DNA from: Thiobacillus sp. SCUT-2
GTDB taxonomy: Bacteria > Pseudomonadota > Gammaproteobacteria > Burkholderiales > Thiobacillaceae
DNA length: 64,000 nucleotides
Assembly: GCF_035621355.1 (NCBI RefSeq)
Contig: NZ_CP141769.1
Span: 868,001 to 932,000 of the forward strand
Reading direction: 5' to 3'
Positions 11,460 to 20,138 of this stretch are shown piece after piece. The notes under the pieces are model-generated. The model did no database searches. It was given only the letters and a program-made list of their open reading frames with translations, and was not told the DNA's origin. Within the stretch, counting starts at the first letter, position 1. Every line of letters begins with the position of its first letter. The translations under genes were made by a program, and so were the position numbers.

Positions 11460-12203
11460 ATGCGTATCCTGCTGTCCAACGACGACGGCTATTTCGCGCC
11501 CGGCCTCGCCGCGCTGCAGGCGGCGCTCGCGCCGCTGGCGGACGTCACCGTGGTGGCGCCCGAGCGCGACCGCAGCGGCGCCTCCAACTCGCTCACGCTC
11601 GATCGTCCGCTGATGCTGCGCCAGGCGCCGGGCGGCTTCTACTACGTCAACGGCACGCCGACCGACTGCGTGCACCTCGCCGTCACCGGCATGCTCGACC
11701 ACCTGCCCGACATGGTGATCTCCGGCATCAACCACGGCGCCAACATGGGCGACGACACCATCTATTCCGGCACCGTCGCCGCCGCCACCGAGGGCTACCT
11801 GCTGGGCATCCCGTCGATCGCCGTGTCGCTCGCGAGCCACAACGCGAAGCACTTCGACACGGCGGGGCGCGTTGTCGCCGACCTCGTGCGGCGCATCCAG
11901 ACGGCGCCGCCGGCCGAGCCGATGCTGCTCAACGTCAACGTCCCCGACCGTGCGTGGGACGATGTCGAAGGGCTTGCCGTGACCCGCCTCGGCAAGCGCC
12001 ACAAGGCGGAATCGGTGGTGAAGACGACCAATCCGCGCGGCCAGACGGTCTACTGGGTGGGCGCGGCCGGCGCCGCGCAGGATGCGGGCGAGGGCACCGA
12101 TTTTCACGCCGTGGCCGACGGCTTCGTATCGATCACCCCGCTGCAAATGGACTTGACCCGTTTCAGCCAGATGGACAGTGTCAGCAAATGGTTGAAGCCA
12201 TGA
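11460..12203 (+). CDS. surE: 5'/3'-nucleotidase SurE
   Basis: Metal-dependent survival-protein nucleotidase that removes phosphate from nucleoside 5'- and 3'-monophosphates. The 247-residue length is standard. The N-terminal [16 protein letters not shown] carries the paired metal-binding aspartates, and [20 protein letters not shown] is the second conserved block. GGAGGGGG at about 11447-11454 sits at the right distance from ATG 11460, which supports this start over an upstream GTG. It is the first gene of the classical stationary-phase cluster; its stop overlaps the pcm start. Confidence 0.96.
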   Translation: MRILLSNDDGYFAPGLAALQAALAPLADVTVVAPERDRSGASNSLTLDRPLMLRQAPGGFYYVNGTPTDCVHLAVTGMLDHLPDMVISGINHGANMGDDTIYSGTVAAATEGYLLGIPSIAVSLASHNAKHFDTAGRVVADLVRRIQTAPPAEPMLLNVNVPDRAWDDVEGLAVTRLGKRHKAESVVKTTNPRGQTVYWVGAAGAAQDAGEGTDFHAVADGFVSITPLQMDLTRFSQMDSVSKWLKP

Positions 12204-12868
12204 ATTCGCGCGCCGGCATCGGCATGACCTCGGCGCGCACCCGCGGCCGCATGGTCGAACGCCTGCGCGAGCAGGGCATCAAGGACGAGATGGTGCTGGC
12301 GGCGATGGGCGCCGTGCCGCGGCATCTCTACGTCGACCAGGCGCTCGAGTCGCGTGCCTACGAGGACACCGCGCTCCCGATCGGCTTCGGCCAGACGATC
12401 TCCAACCCCTACATCGTCGCGCGCATGGCCGAACTGGCCCGCCACGGCGAGAACGGCCAGGGCCGCGAACTCGGCCGGGTGCTCGAGATCGGGCTCGGCT
12501 GCGGCTACCAGGCCGCCGTGCTGGCGAAGCTGGCGCGGGAGGTGGTGTCGATCGAGCGCATCGCCCAGCTGGTCGGCAAGACGCGTGCGCGCCTGCGCGA
12601 GCTGCGCGTCAACAACGTCCGGCCCAAGCACGGCGACGGCATGCACGGGGCGAAGGATTTCGCCCCCTTCGATGCCATCGTCGTCGCGGCCGCGTTCGGC
12701 GAAGTGCCGCAGGCCCTGCTCGCCCAGCTGGCCGATGGCGGGCGCCTGGTGATGCCGCGCGGCAGCGCCACGCAGACGCTATGCGTGATCGAGCGCCAGG
12801 GCGACACCTTCACCGAGCGCCTGCTCGAAGGCGTGAAATTCGTTCCGCTGCTGCCGGGGGTGGCCTGA
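12200..12868 (+). CDS. pcm: Protein-L-isoaspartate O-methyltransferase
   Basis: Uses S-adenosylmethionine to methylate L-isoaspartyl residues in aged proteins and so begin their repair. The 222-residue product has the Rossmann SAM-binding motif [16 protein letters not shown] (motif I, with Cys where Ser is usual), the family segment [23 protein letters not shown] that binds the isoaspartyl substrate, and the late motif GGRLVMPRG. The ATG at 12200 overlaps the surE stop as ATGA; an in-frame ATG at 12188 would add four residues. Its TGA overlaps the nlpD ATG. Confidence 0.95.
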   Translation: MNSRAGIGMTSARTRGRMVERLREQGIKDEMVLAAMGAVPRHLYVDQALESRAYEDTALPIGFGQTISNPYIVARMAELARHGENGQGRELGRVLEIGLGCGYQAAVLAKLAREVVSIERIAQLVGKTRARLRELRVNNVRPKHGDGMHGAKDFAPFDAIVVAAAFGEVPQALLAQLADGGRLVMPRGSATQTLCVIERQGDTFTERLLEGVKFVPLLPGVA

Positions 12869-13821
12869 TGGGGGTGCGCCGGTCTGGAAGCCGTGTGCGC
12901 GCCGCCGCGCTGGTGGCGGTCGTTCTGGCGCTGGCCGGGTGCGCGTCGAACGGGATGGCCCCTGTCGACGACCGCGCGCCGGCGCATGCCGCGACGGCGC
13001 GGCCCGCCACGCCGCAGATCGCGCCCTCGACCAACGGCCTGCACACCGTCCAGCGCGGCGACACGCTGTATGCGATCGCCTTCGCCAACGGCCTTGATTA
13101 CCGCGAGGTCGCCATCTGGAACCGTCTCGAATCCGCCGATCGCATCCTGGTCGGCCAGGTGCTGCGGCTGACGCCGCCGGACGATGGCGTCGAGATCAAG
13201 CCGCTCGACGACGAGCCGGCGCCGAGCGCCCGTCCGCTCGTCGAGGCGCCGCTCGTTCGCGAGCCGCAGGCGCAGGTGCTGCCCTATTCCGAGGCGAACT
13301 GGGCGCGGGTGTCGAGCGTGCCGTCAACGACAATCGCCGCCACGCCTGCCGCGAAGCCTGCTGCGGCGGCACCCGCTGCGCCCGCGCCCGCGCCAGCCGC
13401 GACGGCGGCGACCGAACCGGCGGCGAAATCGGCGCCGGCCGCCAACGGCCTGGTCGACGCCTGGCTGTGGCCGGCCGACGGCACGGTGATCGGCCGCTTC
13501 GGCGCGGCGGGCGGCAAGGGCATCGACATCGCCGGTGCGCGCAACACGCCGGTGCGGGCGGTGGCACCCGGCAAGGTGGTCTACAGCGGCAGCGGCCTGC
13601 GCGGCTACGGGCGTCTGCTCATCATCAAGCACGCAGGCGAGTTTCTCTCGGCCTACGCGCACAACGAGGCCATCCTGGTGAAGGAAGGCGACACGGTGAC
13701 GGCCGGCCAGAAGATCGCCCTGATGGGCGACAGCGACGCCAGCCGTGTCGAACTGCATTTCGAGATCCGCCGTTACGGAAAGCCGCTTGATCCCCTCACT
13801 TACCTGCCGGAGCGTTCATGA
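12868..13821 (+). CDS. nlpD: NlpD-type lipoprotein with LysM and degenerate LytM domain
   Basis: Outer-membrane lipoprotein whose family activates the cell-division amidase AmiC. The 317-residue product has a lipobox LAGC with Cys25, a LysM peptidoglycan-binding domain (about 56-98), a long Ala/Pro linker (about 150-200) and a C-terminal M23/LytM domain (about 205-317). The peptidase motifs are lost: the first is KGIDIAG with no histidine, and the HxH motif reads VELHFE. This matches amidase-activating rather than peptidase members, as in E. coli NlpD. It overlaps pcm upstream (TGATG) and rpoS downstream (ATGA), the standard position, and the rpoS promoter may lie within it. Confidence 0.93.
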   Translation: MGVRRSGSRVRAAALVAVVLALAGCASNGMAPVDDRAPAHAATARPATPQIAPSTNGLHTVQRGDTLYAIAFANGLDYREVAIWNRLESADRILVGQVLRLTPPDDGVEIKPLDDEPAPSARPLVEAPLVREPQAQVLPYSEANWARVSSVPSTTIAATPAAKPAAAAPAAPAPAPAATAATEPAAKSAPAANGLVDAWLWPADGTVIGRFGAAGGKGIDIAGARNTPVRAVAPGKVVYSGSGLRGYGRLLIIKHAGEFLSAYAHNEAILVKEGDTVTAGQKIALMGDSDASRVELHFEIRRYGKPLDPLTYLPERS

Positions 13822-14774
13822 CCCGCGAAGCCAGCGACGAACCCGATGAAGTGATGCCAGACGAGGACGAGGCCGAGACCGAGGCCGAGCCTCGGACGGC
13901 GGCGGATTCCAGCGAGGAACTGGCGTCGGCCATCCTCGACGAGCCGCAGGTCGACGTCACCCAGCTGTACCTCAACGAGATCGGCCAGGCGCCGCTGCTG
14001 ACGGCCGAGGAGGAGGTGGCCCTGGCGCGACGCACGGTGCAGGGCGACTTCGCGGCGCGGCAGACGATGATCGAGCGCAACCTGCGCCTGGTGGTCAACA
14101 TCGCCAAGCACTACTCCAACCGCGGGCTGACGCTGCTCGACCTCGTGGAGGAGGGCAACCTCGGCCTCATCCACGCGCTGGAAAAATTCGACCCCGAGCG
14201 CGGCTTCCGCTTCTCGACCTACGCGACCTGGTGGATCCGCCAGAACATCGAGCGCGCGATCATGAACCAGTCGCGCACGATCCGCCTGCCGGTGCATGTC
14301 ATCAAGGAACTGAACATCTACCTGCGGGCGCAGCGCCACCTCGAAACGCACGGCGTGACCGACGCCACCGCGGACGACATCGCCGCGCTGACGGGCCACC
14401 CGGTCGAGGACGTGCGCCGCATCATGCAGCTGAACGAGCGCGTCGCCTCGCTCGACGCCCCGCTCGACGTCGACCCGACGCTTTCGCTCGGCGAAGCGAT
14501 CCCCGACGACAACGCGCACCTGCCGGACGAGATGCTGCAGCTCGAGGAAATCGAGCACCACGTCCAGGAATGGCTGGGCCAGCTCAACGACAAGCAGCGC
14601 TGGGTGATCGAGCGGCGCTTCGGCCTGAACAACTGTGAGGCGTGCACGCTGGAGGACCTGGCGCTCGAACTGCAGGTGACGCGCGAGCGCGTGCGGCAGA
14701 TCCAGATGGAGTCGCTGCGCATACTGCGCCAGCTGCTGCGCCGGCGCGGCGTCTCCAAGGACGAGCTGTTCTGA
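13818..14774 (+). CDS. rpoS: RNA polymerase sigma factor RpoS
   Basis: Stationary-phase and general-stress sigma factor, 318 residues. Region 1.2 (VTQLYLNEIGQAPLLTAEEE) leads into region 2 with the -10 recognition helix (FRFSTYATWWIRQNIERAIM). Regions 3 and 4 follow, with the -35 helix-turn-helix LELQVTRERVRQIQMESLRI. The length and missing region 1.1 insert distinguish it from RpoD. An acidic N-terminal tail (about 1-40) is specific to this lineage. The ATG at 13818 overlaps the nlpD stop. Confidence 0.95.
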   Translation: MTREASDEPDEVMPDEDEAETEAEPRTAADSSEELASAILDEPQVDVTQLYLNEIGQAPLLTAEEEVALARRTVQGDFAARQTMIERNLRLVVNIAKHYSNRGLTLLDLVEEGNLGLIHALEKFDPERGFRFSTYATWWIRQNIERAIMNQSRTIRLPVHVIKELNIYLRAQRHLETHGVTDATADDIAALTGHPVEDVRRIMQLNERVASLDAPLDVDPTLSLGEAIPDDNAHLPDEMLQLEEIEHHVQEWLGQLNDKQRWVIERRFGLNNCEACTLEDLALELQVTRERVRQIQMESLRILRQLLRRRGVSKDELF

Positions 14775-14796
14775 AGCCGGCCGCGCGGGGTCTGCC

Positions 14797-15477
14797 ATGA
14801 TCGACTGGTCGCGGATCGACACCGTCCTGCTCGACATGGACGGCACGCTGCTCGATCTCTACTTCGACAACCACTTCTGGCGCGAGCACATGCCGCGCCG
14901 CTACGCCGAGTACCACGGGCTCGACGAGGCCGTGGCGCGCGCGCACCTCGACGCCCACTACGAGCGCCACGCCGGCACGCTGAACTGGTACTGCCTCGAT
15001 TTCTGGAGCAGCGAGCTCGCGCTCGACATCGTGCAGCTGAAGGAGGAGGTCGCCCATCTGATCGCGGTGCGGCCCGACGTCCCCGCCTTCCTGCAGACCG
15101 TGCGCGCGTCGGGACGGCGCGTCGTGATGGTGACCAACGCCCACCCCAAGAGCCTCGGGCTGAAGATGCGCGAGACCCGCATCGACGTGTATTTCGACGC
15201 GCTGATCTCCTCGCACCGCGTCGGCCTGCCGAAGGAGCATCCGGATTTCTGGCAGGGCCTGCAGGCGATCGAGCCGTTCGACCGCCTGCGCACCGTGTTC
15301 GTCGACGACAGCCTGCCGGTGCTCAGGAGCGCGCGCGCCTATGGCATCGCGCAGCTGCTGGCGGTGGCCAATCCGGATTCGCGGCAGCCGCTCAAGGATA
15401 CGGGCGAATTCGACGCGATCACGAGCTTCGCCCAGGTGATGCCGCCGGCGCTCGCGGCCGGCGCGCAATCCGCCTGA
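14797..15477 (+). CDS. yrfG: YrfG-like HAD-family GMP/IMP nucleotidase
   Basis: Haloacid dehalogenase phosphatase of 226 residues. Motif I is LLDMDGTLLD, with nucleophile Asp13 and acid/base Asp15. Motif II is MVTNAHP, the lysine motif is in VGLPKEHPDFW, and motif IV is VFVDDSLPVL. The segments TLNWYCLDFWS and DNHFWREHMPRRY closely resemble E. coli YrfG, which hydrolyses GMP and IMP; substrate assignment rests on that similarity. It begins 22 bp after rpoS and may be read through from it. It converges on the Mth938-fold gene. Confidence 0.85.
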   Translation: MIDWSRIDTVLLDMDGTLLDLYFDNHFWREHMPRRYAEYHGLDEAVARAHLDAHYERHAGTLNWYCLDFWSSELALDIVQLKEEVAHLIAVRPDVPAFLQTVRASGRRVVMVTNAHPKSLGLKMRETRIDVYFDALISSHRVGLPKEHPDFWQGLQAIEPFDRLRTVFVDDSLPVLRSARAYGIAQLLAVANPDSRQPLKDTGEFDAITSFAQVMPPALAAGAQSA

Positions 15478-15493
15478 CGCGACGCGGAAAACG

Positions 15494-15874
15494 TCAGGCC
15501 GGCTCGATCAGCACGGCGGCGCCCACGTTGCGGCCTTCGGCGATCAGGATGTTGTAGGTGCGGCAGAGCGCGCCGATGTCCATGACTTCGAGCCCGATGC
15601 GCGCCTCGACCAGCGCCCGCGTGAGCGACGGGTGGGGAAAGCGCAGGCGGGTGCCGGTCCCCAGCAGCAGGATGTCCAGCTCGCGGCCGGCGATCCATTC
15701 GAAATGCGCAGGGACCAGCTCCGCGAAGCCGAGGCCGGCCCACGGCGCGGGCTCGACGCCGCGCGCGGTGAGCAGCAGGCCGGCGTCGAAGCGCTGGCCG
15801 TTGATGAGGACGTGGTCGGCGCCGTAGCCGGTGAACGTCAGCTGGCCGGCGCCGCTGTTGAGGTGCAGCTTCAT
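15494..15874 (-). CDS. Mth938-fold (DUF498) protein
   Basis: A 126-residue single-domain protein of the Mth938/NDUFAF3-like family. Typical blocks are LINGQRFDAGLLL, DILLLGTGTRLRFP and the C-terminal GLEVMDIGALCRTYNILIAE. Bacterial members have no established role; the eukaryotic relative helps assemble respiratory complex I. Its stop is 17 bp from the yrfG stop on the other strand. The alaA promoter lies in the divergent 123-bp spacer. Confidence 0.85.
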   Translation of the reverse strand: MKLHLNSGAGQLTFTGYGADHVLINGQRFDAGLLLTARGVEPAPWAGLGFAELVPAHFEWIAGRELDILLLGTGTRLRFPHPSLTRALVEARIGLEVMDIGALCRTYNILIAEGRNVGAAVLIEPA

Positions 15875-15920
15875 GCCCGAACCTTAGCAGATTCGACCGG
15901 CCGCCGGACGCCCGTCCGGT

Positions 15921-15949
15921 TTGCCGGGGCAGGGCGCGTCCGGTAAAAT
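15921..15949 (+). promoter_or_regulatory. Sigma-70 promoter of alaA-hom-thrC
   Basis: TTGCCG (15921-15926) and TAAAAT (15944-15949) are separated by exactly 17 bp. Transcription would begin near 15956, at the base of the leader hairpin. Confidence 0.6.
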
Positions 15950-15959
15950 CGGGCGTTTT

Positions 15960-15985
15960 CCAAGGCTTTGTTTTGCCTTGGTTTT
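15960..15985 (+). promoter_or_regulatory. Terminator-like hairpin in the alaA leader
   Basis: CCAAGGC (15960-15966), an 8-base U-rich loop and GCCTTGG (15975-15981) are followed by TTTT. The hairpin lies 12 bp before the alaA ATG, just after the predicted transcription start. It could be an attenuator, an RNA-stability element or a translational hindrance. No leader peptide is visible in the short leader. Confidence 0.45.
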
Positions 15986-15997
15986 ACGCACCGGGAA

Positions 15998-17248
15998 ATG
16001 ACTGTGACGGCTGACCACAAGCCCCGCTTACGCACCATCCACAAATCGTCCAAGCTCGACAACGTCTGCTACGACATCCGCGGCCCGGTCATGGCGCGCG
16101 CGCGGCAGATGGAGGAAGAAGGCCACCGCATCATCAAGCTGAACATCGGCAATCCCGCGCCGTTCGGCTTCGAGGCGCCCGAGGAGATCGTCCAGGACGT
16201 CATCCTCAACCTGCCCAACGCGTCCGGCTACAGCGATTCCAAGGGGCTGTTCTCGGCGCGCAAGGCGATCATGCACGAGACCCAGCGCAAGGGCATCGCC
16301 GGCGTCACGATCGACGACGTCATCGTCGGCAACGGCGTCTCCGAGCTGATCGTGATGTCGATGCAGGCGCTGCTGAACAACGGCGACGAGGTGCTGGTGC
16401 CGGCACCCGACTACCCGCTATGGACCGCGGCGGTGAGCCTGGGCGGCGGCAAGCCGCGCCACTACCAGTGCGACGAGGAGGCGGGCTGGCTGCCGGACCT
16501 CGACGACATCCGGTCCAAGATCACGCCCAACACGCGTGCGATCGTCATCATCAATCCGAACAATCCGACCGGCGCACTCTATCCGACGGAGCTGCTGCTG
16601 GAACTCCTCGAGATCGCGCGCCGGCACCAGCTCATCGTCTACGCCGACGAGATCTACGACAAGGTGCTGTTCGACGGCGTGCAGCACACCTCGATCGCCT
16701 CGCTCGCCGACGACGTGCTGATCGTCACCTTCAACGGCCTGTCGAAGAACTACCGCGCCTGCGGCTACCGCTCGGGCTGGCTGATCGTGTCGGGCGACAA
16801 GCGCCACGCCAAGGACTACCTGGAAGGCCTCAACATGCTGGCGTCAATGCGCCTGTGCTCGAACGTCCCGGGGCAGTATGCGATCCAGACCGCGCTGGGC
16901 GGCTACCAGAGCATCAACGACCTCGTTGCGCCGAACGGGCGGCTGACGCGCCAGCGCGACCTCGCGCACGAGCTGCTGACCTTGATCCCGGGCGTGAGCT
17001 GCGTGAAGCCGAAGGCGGCGATGTACCTGTTCCCGAAGCTCGATCCGAAGATGTATCCCATCCACGACGACCAGAAATTCATCCTCAACCTGCTGGAAGA
17101 GGAGCGCGTGCTGGTGGTGCAGGGGACCGGCTTCAACTGGCCCAGGCCCGACCACTTCCGCGTGGTGTTCCTGCCGCACGAGGAAGACCTGACCGAGGCG
17201 ATCGGCCGCATGAGCCGCTTCCTCGACCGCCAGCGGGCGCATCGGTGA
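15998..17248 (+). CDS. alaA: Alanine-synthesising PLP aminotransferase (AlaA type)
   Basis: Class I/II aminotransferase of 416 residues that interconverts pyruvate and glutamate with alanine and 2-oxoglutarate. Near-identical family blocks to E. coli AlaA (YfbQ) include KSSKLDNVCYDIRGPVMARA, KLNIGNPAPFGFEAP, GDEVLVPAPDYPLWTAAVSL and NMLASMRLCSNVPGQ. The PLP lysine is in FNGLSKNYR and the cofactor-binding asparagine/proline in INPNNPTGA. The ATG at 15998 is chosen; an upstream TTG (15968) would run through the leader hairpin. It is followed by hom after 29 bp, so it heads an alaA-hom-thrC amino-acid operon. Confidence 0.9.
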   Translation: MTVTADHKPRLRTIHKSSKLDNVCYDIRGPVMARARQMEEEGHRIIKLNIGNPAPFGFEAPEEIVQDVILNLPNASGYSDSKGLFSARKAIMHETQRKGIAGVTIDDVIVGNGVSELIVMSMQALLNNGDEVLVPAPDYPLWTAAVSLGGGKPRHYQCDEEAGWLPDLDDIRSKITPNTRAIVIINPNNPTGALYPTELLLELLEIARRHQLIVYADEIYDKVLFDGVQHTSIASLADDVLIVTFNGLSKNYRACGYRSGWLIVSGDKRHAKDYLEGLNMLASMRLCSNVPGQYAIQTALGGYQSINDLVAPNGRLTRQRDLAHELLTLIPGVSCVKPKAAMYLFPKLDPKMYPIHDDQKFILNLLEEERVLVVQGTGFNWPRPDHFRVVFLPHEEDLTEAIGRMSRFLDRQRAHR

Positions 17249-17277
17249 ACTGAAGATTTTTTGAACGAGACCAATCA

Positions 17278-18591
17278 ATGAAACCCATCCACGTCGGCCT
17301 GCTGGGCCTGGGAACCGTCGGCGGCGGCACGCTCACCGTGCTGCGCCGCAATGCCGAAGAAATCACCCGCCGCGCCGGGCGCGAGATCCGCGTCGTGCGC
17401 GCCGCGGTGCGCAACCTCGACAAGGCCAAGAAGCTCGCCGGCGACCTGCCGCTCACCACCAACCCCTTCGACGTCGTCGACGATCCCGCGATCGACATCG
17501 TGGTCGAGCTGATCGGCGGACTCGAGCCCGCGCGCGAACTCGTGATGCAGGCCATCGCCAACGGCAAGCACGTGGTCACCGCCAACAAGCACCTGGTCGC
17601 CAAGCACGGCAACGAGATCTTCGCCGCGGCCCAGGCGAAAGGCGTGATGGTCGCGTTCGAGGCCGCGGTCGCCGGCGGCATCCCCATCATCAAGGCGCTG
17701 CGCGAAGGCCTCACCGCCAACCGCATCGAGTGGCTCGCCGGCATCATCAACGGCACCAGCAACTTCATCCTCAGCGAGATGCGCGACAAGGGCGCGGCCT
17801 TCGACGACGTGCTGAAGGAGGCGCAGCGCCTGGGCTATGCCGAGGCCGATCCCACCTTCGACATCGAGGGCATCGACGCCGCGCACAAGCTCACGATCCT
17901 GTCGGCGATCGCGTTCGGCATCCCGATGCAGTTCGACCGCGCCTACACCGAGGGCATTTCGAAGCTCACGCGCGAGGACGTCAAGTATGCCGAGGAGCTG
18001 GGCTACCGCATCAAGCTGCTGGGCATCGCGCGCCGCGCCGAGAAGGGCATCGAACTGCGCGTGCATCCGACGCTGATTCCCGAGCGCCGCCTGATCGCCA
18101 ACGTCGATGGCGCGATGAACGCGGTGCTGGTGAAGGGCGACGCCGTCGGCCCGACGCTCTACTACGGCGCTGGCGCCGGCGCCGAGCCGACCGCGTCCGC
18201 GGTGGTCGCCGACCTCGTCGACGTCACGCGGCTGCATACGGCCGACCCGCACCACCGCGTGCCGCACCTGGCGTTCCAGCCGGACCAGCTGGCCGACACG
18301 CCTATCCTGCCGATGGACGAGGTGCGCACCGCCTACTACCTGCGGCTGCGCGCGTTCGACCGCCCCGGCGTGCTCGCCGACATCACCCGCATTCTCGCCG
18401 ACAGCGACATCTCGATCGACGCGATGGTGCAGAAGGAGCCGGCCGAAGGCGAGGAACAGGTCGACATCATCCTGCTGACCCATGTGACGCAGGAGAAGAA
18501 CGTCAACGCGGCGATCGCCAGGATCGAGCGCCTCGACACCGTCGCTGGCAAGGTGATGCGCATCCGCCTCGAAGAGCTGGCGTCCAAATAA
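17278..18591 (+). CDS. hom: Homoserine dehydrogenase
   Basis: Reduces L-aspartate-4-semialdehyde to homoserine with NAD(P)H at the threonine/methionine branch point. The 437-residue monofunctional form has an N-terminal Rossmann domain (GLLGLGTVGGGTL), a catalytic domain containing NGTSNFILSEM and the EADPTFDIEGIDAAHKL block, and a C-terminal ACT domain (about 355-430, RAFDRPGVLADITRILADSD) that usually gives feedback control by threonine. It is not fused to aspartokinase. thrC follows 14 bp downstream. Confidence 0.96.
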   Translation: MKPIHVGLLGLGTVGGGTLTVLRRNAEEITRRAGREIRVVRAAVRNLDKAKKLAGDLPLTTNPFDVVDDPAIDIVVELIGGLEPARELVMQAIANGKHVVTANKHLVAKHGNEIFAAAQAKGVMVAFEAAVAGGIPIIKALREGLTANRIEWLAGIINGTSNFILSEMRDKGAAFDDVLKEAQRLGYAEADPTFDIEGIDAAHKLTILSAIAFGIPMQFDRAYTEGISKLTREDVKYAEELGYRIKLLGIARRAEKGIELRVHPTLIPERRLIANVDGAMNAVLVKGDAVGPTLYYGAGAGAEPTASAVVADLVDVTRLHTADPHHRVPHLAFQPDQLADTPILPMDEVRTAYYLRLRAFDRPGVLADITRILADSDISIDAMVQKEPAEGEEQVDIILLTHVTQEKNVNAAIARIERLDTVAGKVMRIRLEELASK

Positions 18592-18605
18592 TCCAGGGTC
18601 AGGCC

Positions 18606-20048
18606 ATGAACTACCTCAGCACCCGCGGCCTCGCCCCGCAACTCCGCTTCTCCGAAATCCTGCTCGGCGGGCTGGCCAGCGACGGCGGCCTCTACGTGCC
18701 GGAAGCCTATCCGCGCTTCACCGCCGCCGAGCTCGACGCGATGCGCGGCATGAGCTACCGCGAGCTGGCGTTCGCCGTGCTGTCGCGCCTCGTCGACGAC
18801 ATCCCGGCGGATGACCTGCGCGCCCTGATCGACAAGACCTACACGGCCGACGTCTACCGCCATGTCGGCCCCGGCGAGAACGCGGCGGACATCACCCCGC
18901 TGAAGACGCTGGAGCCCGGCCTGCACGTGCTGGCGCTGTCGAACGGCCCGACGCTGGCGTTCAAGGACATGGCGATGCAGCTCCTGGGCAACCTGTTCGA
19001 GTACGTGCTCGACAAGACCCACGGCGAGCTCAACATCCTCGGCGCGACCTCGGGCGACACCGGTTCCGCCGCCGAATACGCGATGCGCGGCAAGCGCGGC
19101 ATCCGCGTCTTCATGCTCTCGCCCGAGCACGGCATGACGCGCTTCCAGCAGGCACAGATGTATGCGCTGCAGGACGCGAACATCCACAACCTGGTGATCC
19201 GCGGCGTGTTCGACCAGTGCCAGGACATCGTCAAGGCCGTCTCGAACGACCTCGATTTCAAGTCCAGGCACCACATCGGCGCGGTCAACTCGATCAACTG
19301 GGCGCGCGTCGCGGCGCAGAGCGTGTACTACTTCAAGGCCTATTTCGCCGCGACCCAGAGCAACGACCAGCAGGTGTCGTTCTCGGTGCCGTCGGGCAAT
19401 TTCGGCAACGTCTGCGCCGGCCACATCGCCAGGCAGATGGGCCTGCCGATCAGGAAGCTGATCGTCGCCACCAACGAGAACGACGTACTCGACGAATTCT
19501 TCCGCACCGGCGTCTACCGCCCGCGCCCGGAGACGAAGCACACCTCGAGCCCGAGCATGGACATCTCGAAGGCGTCGAACTTCGAACGCTTCGTGTTCGA
19601 TCTCTCCGGCCGCGACGCCGCCAGGGTGCGCAGCCTGTGGAGCGCGGTCGAATCCGGCGGCAGCTTCGATCTCAAGGCCCATTCGGCTCCCAATGGAGGC
19701 AACCTGTTCGACCGCGTCGCCGACTTCGGCATGGTGTCGGGTGCGAGCAGCCACGCCAACCGCATGGACACGATCCGCACGGTCTACGAGGTCTACGGCA
19801 CGATGATCGACCCGCACACGGCCGACGGCCTGAAAGTCGGCCTGGAGCACCGCGAGCCGGGCGTGCCGCTCGTCTGCATGGAAACCGCGCAGCCGGCCAA
19901 GTTCGAGGACGCGATCCGCGAGGCGCTCGGCATCGAGCCGGTGCGGCCGGCCGAACTCGCCGACCTGGAGGCGAAGCCGCAGAAGAAGCACGTCATGGAC
20001 GCCGACGTGAACGCCGTCAAGCAGTTCATCGTCGCGCACGGCCATTGA
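18606..20048 (+). CDS. thrC: Threonine synthase
   Basis: PLP enzyme that converts O-phospho-L-homoserine to threonine. The 480-residue product has the proteobacterial N-terminus MNYLSTRGLAPQLRFSEILL. The PLP lysine is in NGPTLAFKDMAMQLLGN, the glycine-rich phosphate loop is ATSGDTGSAAEYA, and SVPSGNFGNVCAGHIA is also conserved. It completes the hom-thrC pair and has no visible terminator immediately downstream. Confidence 0.96.
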   Translation: MNYLSTRGLAPQLRFSEILLGGLASDGGLYVPEAYPRFTAAELDAMRGMSYRELAFAVLSRLVDDIPADDLRALIDKTYTADVYRHVGPGENAADITPLKTLEPGLHVLALSNGPTLAFKDMAMQLLGNLFEYVLDKTHGELNILGATSGDTGSAAEYAMRGKRGIRVFMLSPEHGMTRFQQAQMYALQDANIHNLVIRGVFDQCQDIVKAVSNDLDFKSRHHIGAVNSINWARVAAQSVYYFKAYFAATQSNDQQVSFSVPSGNFGNVCAGHIARQMGLPIRKLIVATNENDVLDEFFRTGVYRPRPETKHTSSPSMDISKASNFERFVFDLSGRDAARVRSLWSAVESGGSFDLKAHSAPNGGNLFDRVADFGMVSGASSHANRMDTIRTVYEVYGTMIDPHTADGLKVGLEHREPGVPLVCMETAQPAKFEDAIREALGIEPVRPAELADLEAKPQKKHVMDADVNAVKQFIVAHGH

Positions 20049-20087
20049 TCCGGCCTTACCGGACTTGAACGCTTCCCGCTCCCGCCG

Positions 20088-20138
20088 GGCCGTGCCCCCC
20101 ATGCCCGCTGGCGGGGATGGGGTCGGAGGAGAGGGAAC
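20088..20138. repeat. REP-like GC-rich palindromic element
   Basis: The stretch carries a CCCGCTGGCGGGG hairpin, a GGGGTCGG spacer and GGAGAGGG, the same grammar as the elements at 37408-37430 and 39368-39391. It overlaps the proposed N-terminus of the glycosylase gene. The assignment is from appearance only. Confidence 0.4.

Noticed and set aside
12868..13821. NlpD as an active M23 endopeptidase
   Set aside because: The zinc-binding histidines of both M23 motifs are missing (KGIDIAG, VELHFE), as in amidase-activating NlpD proteins.
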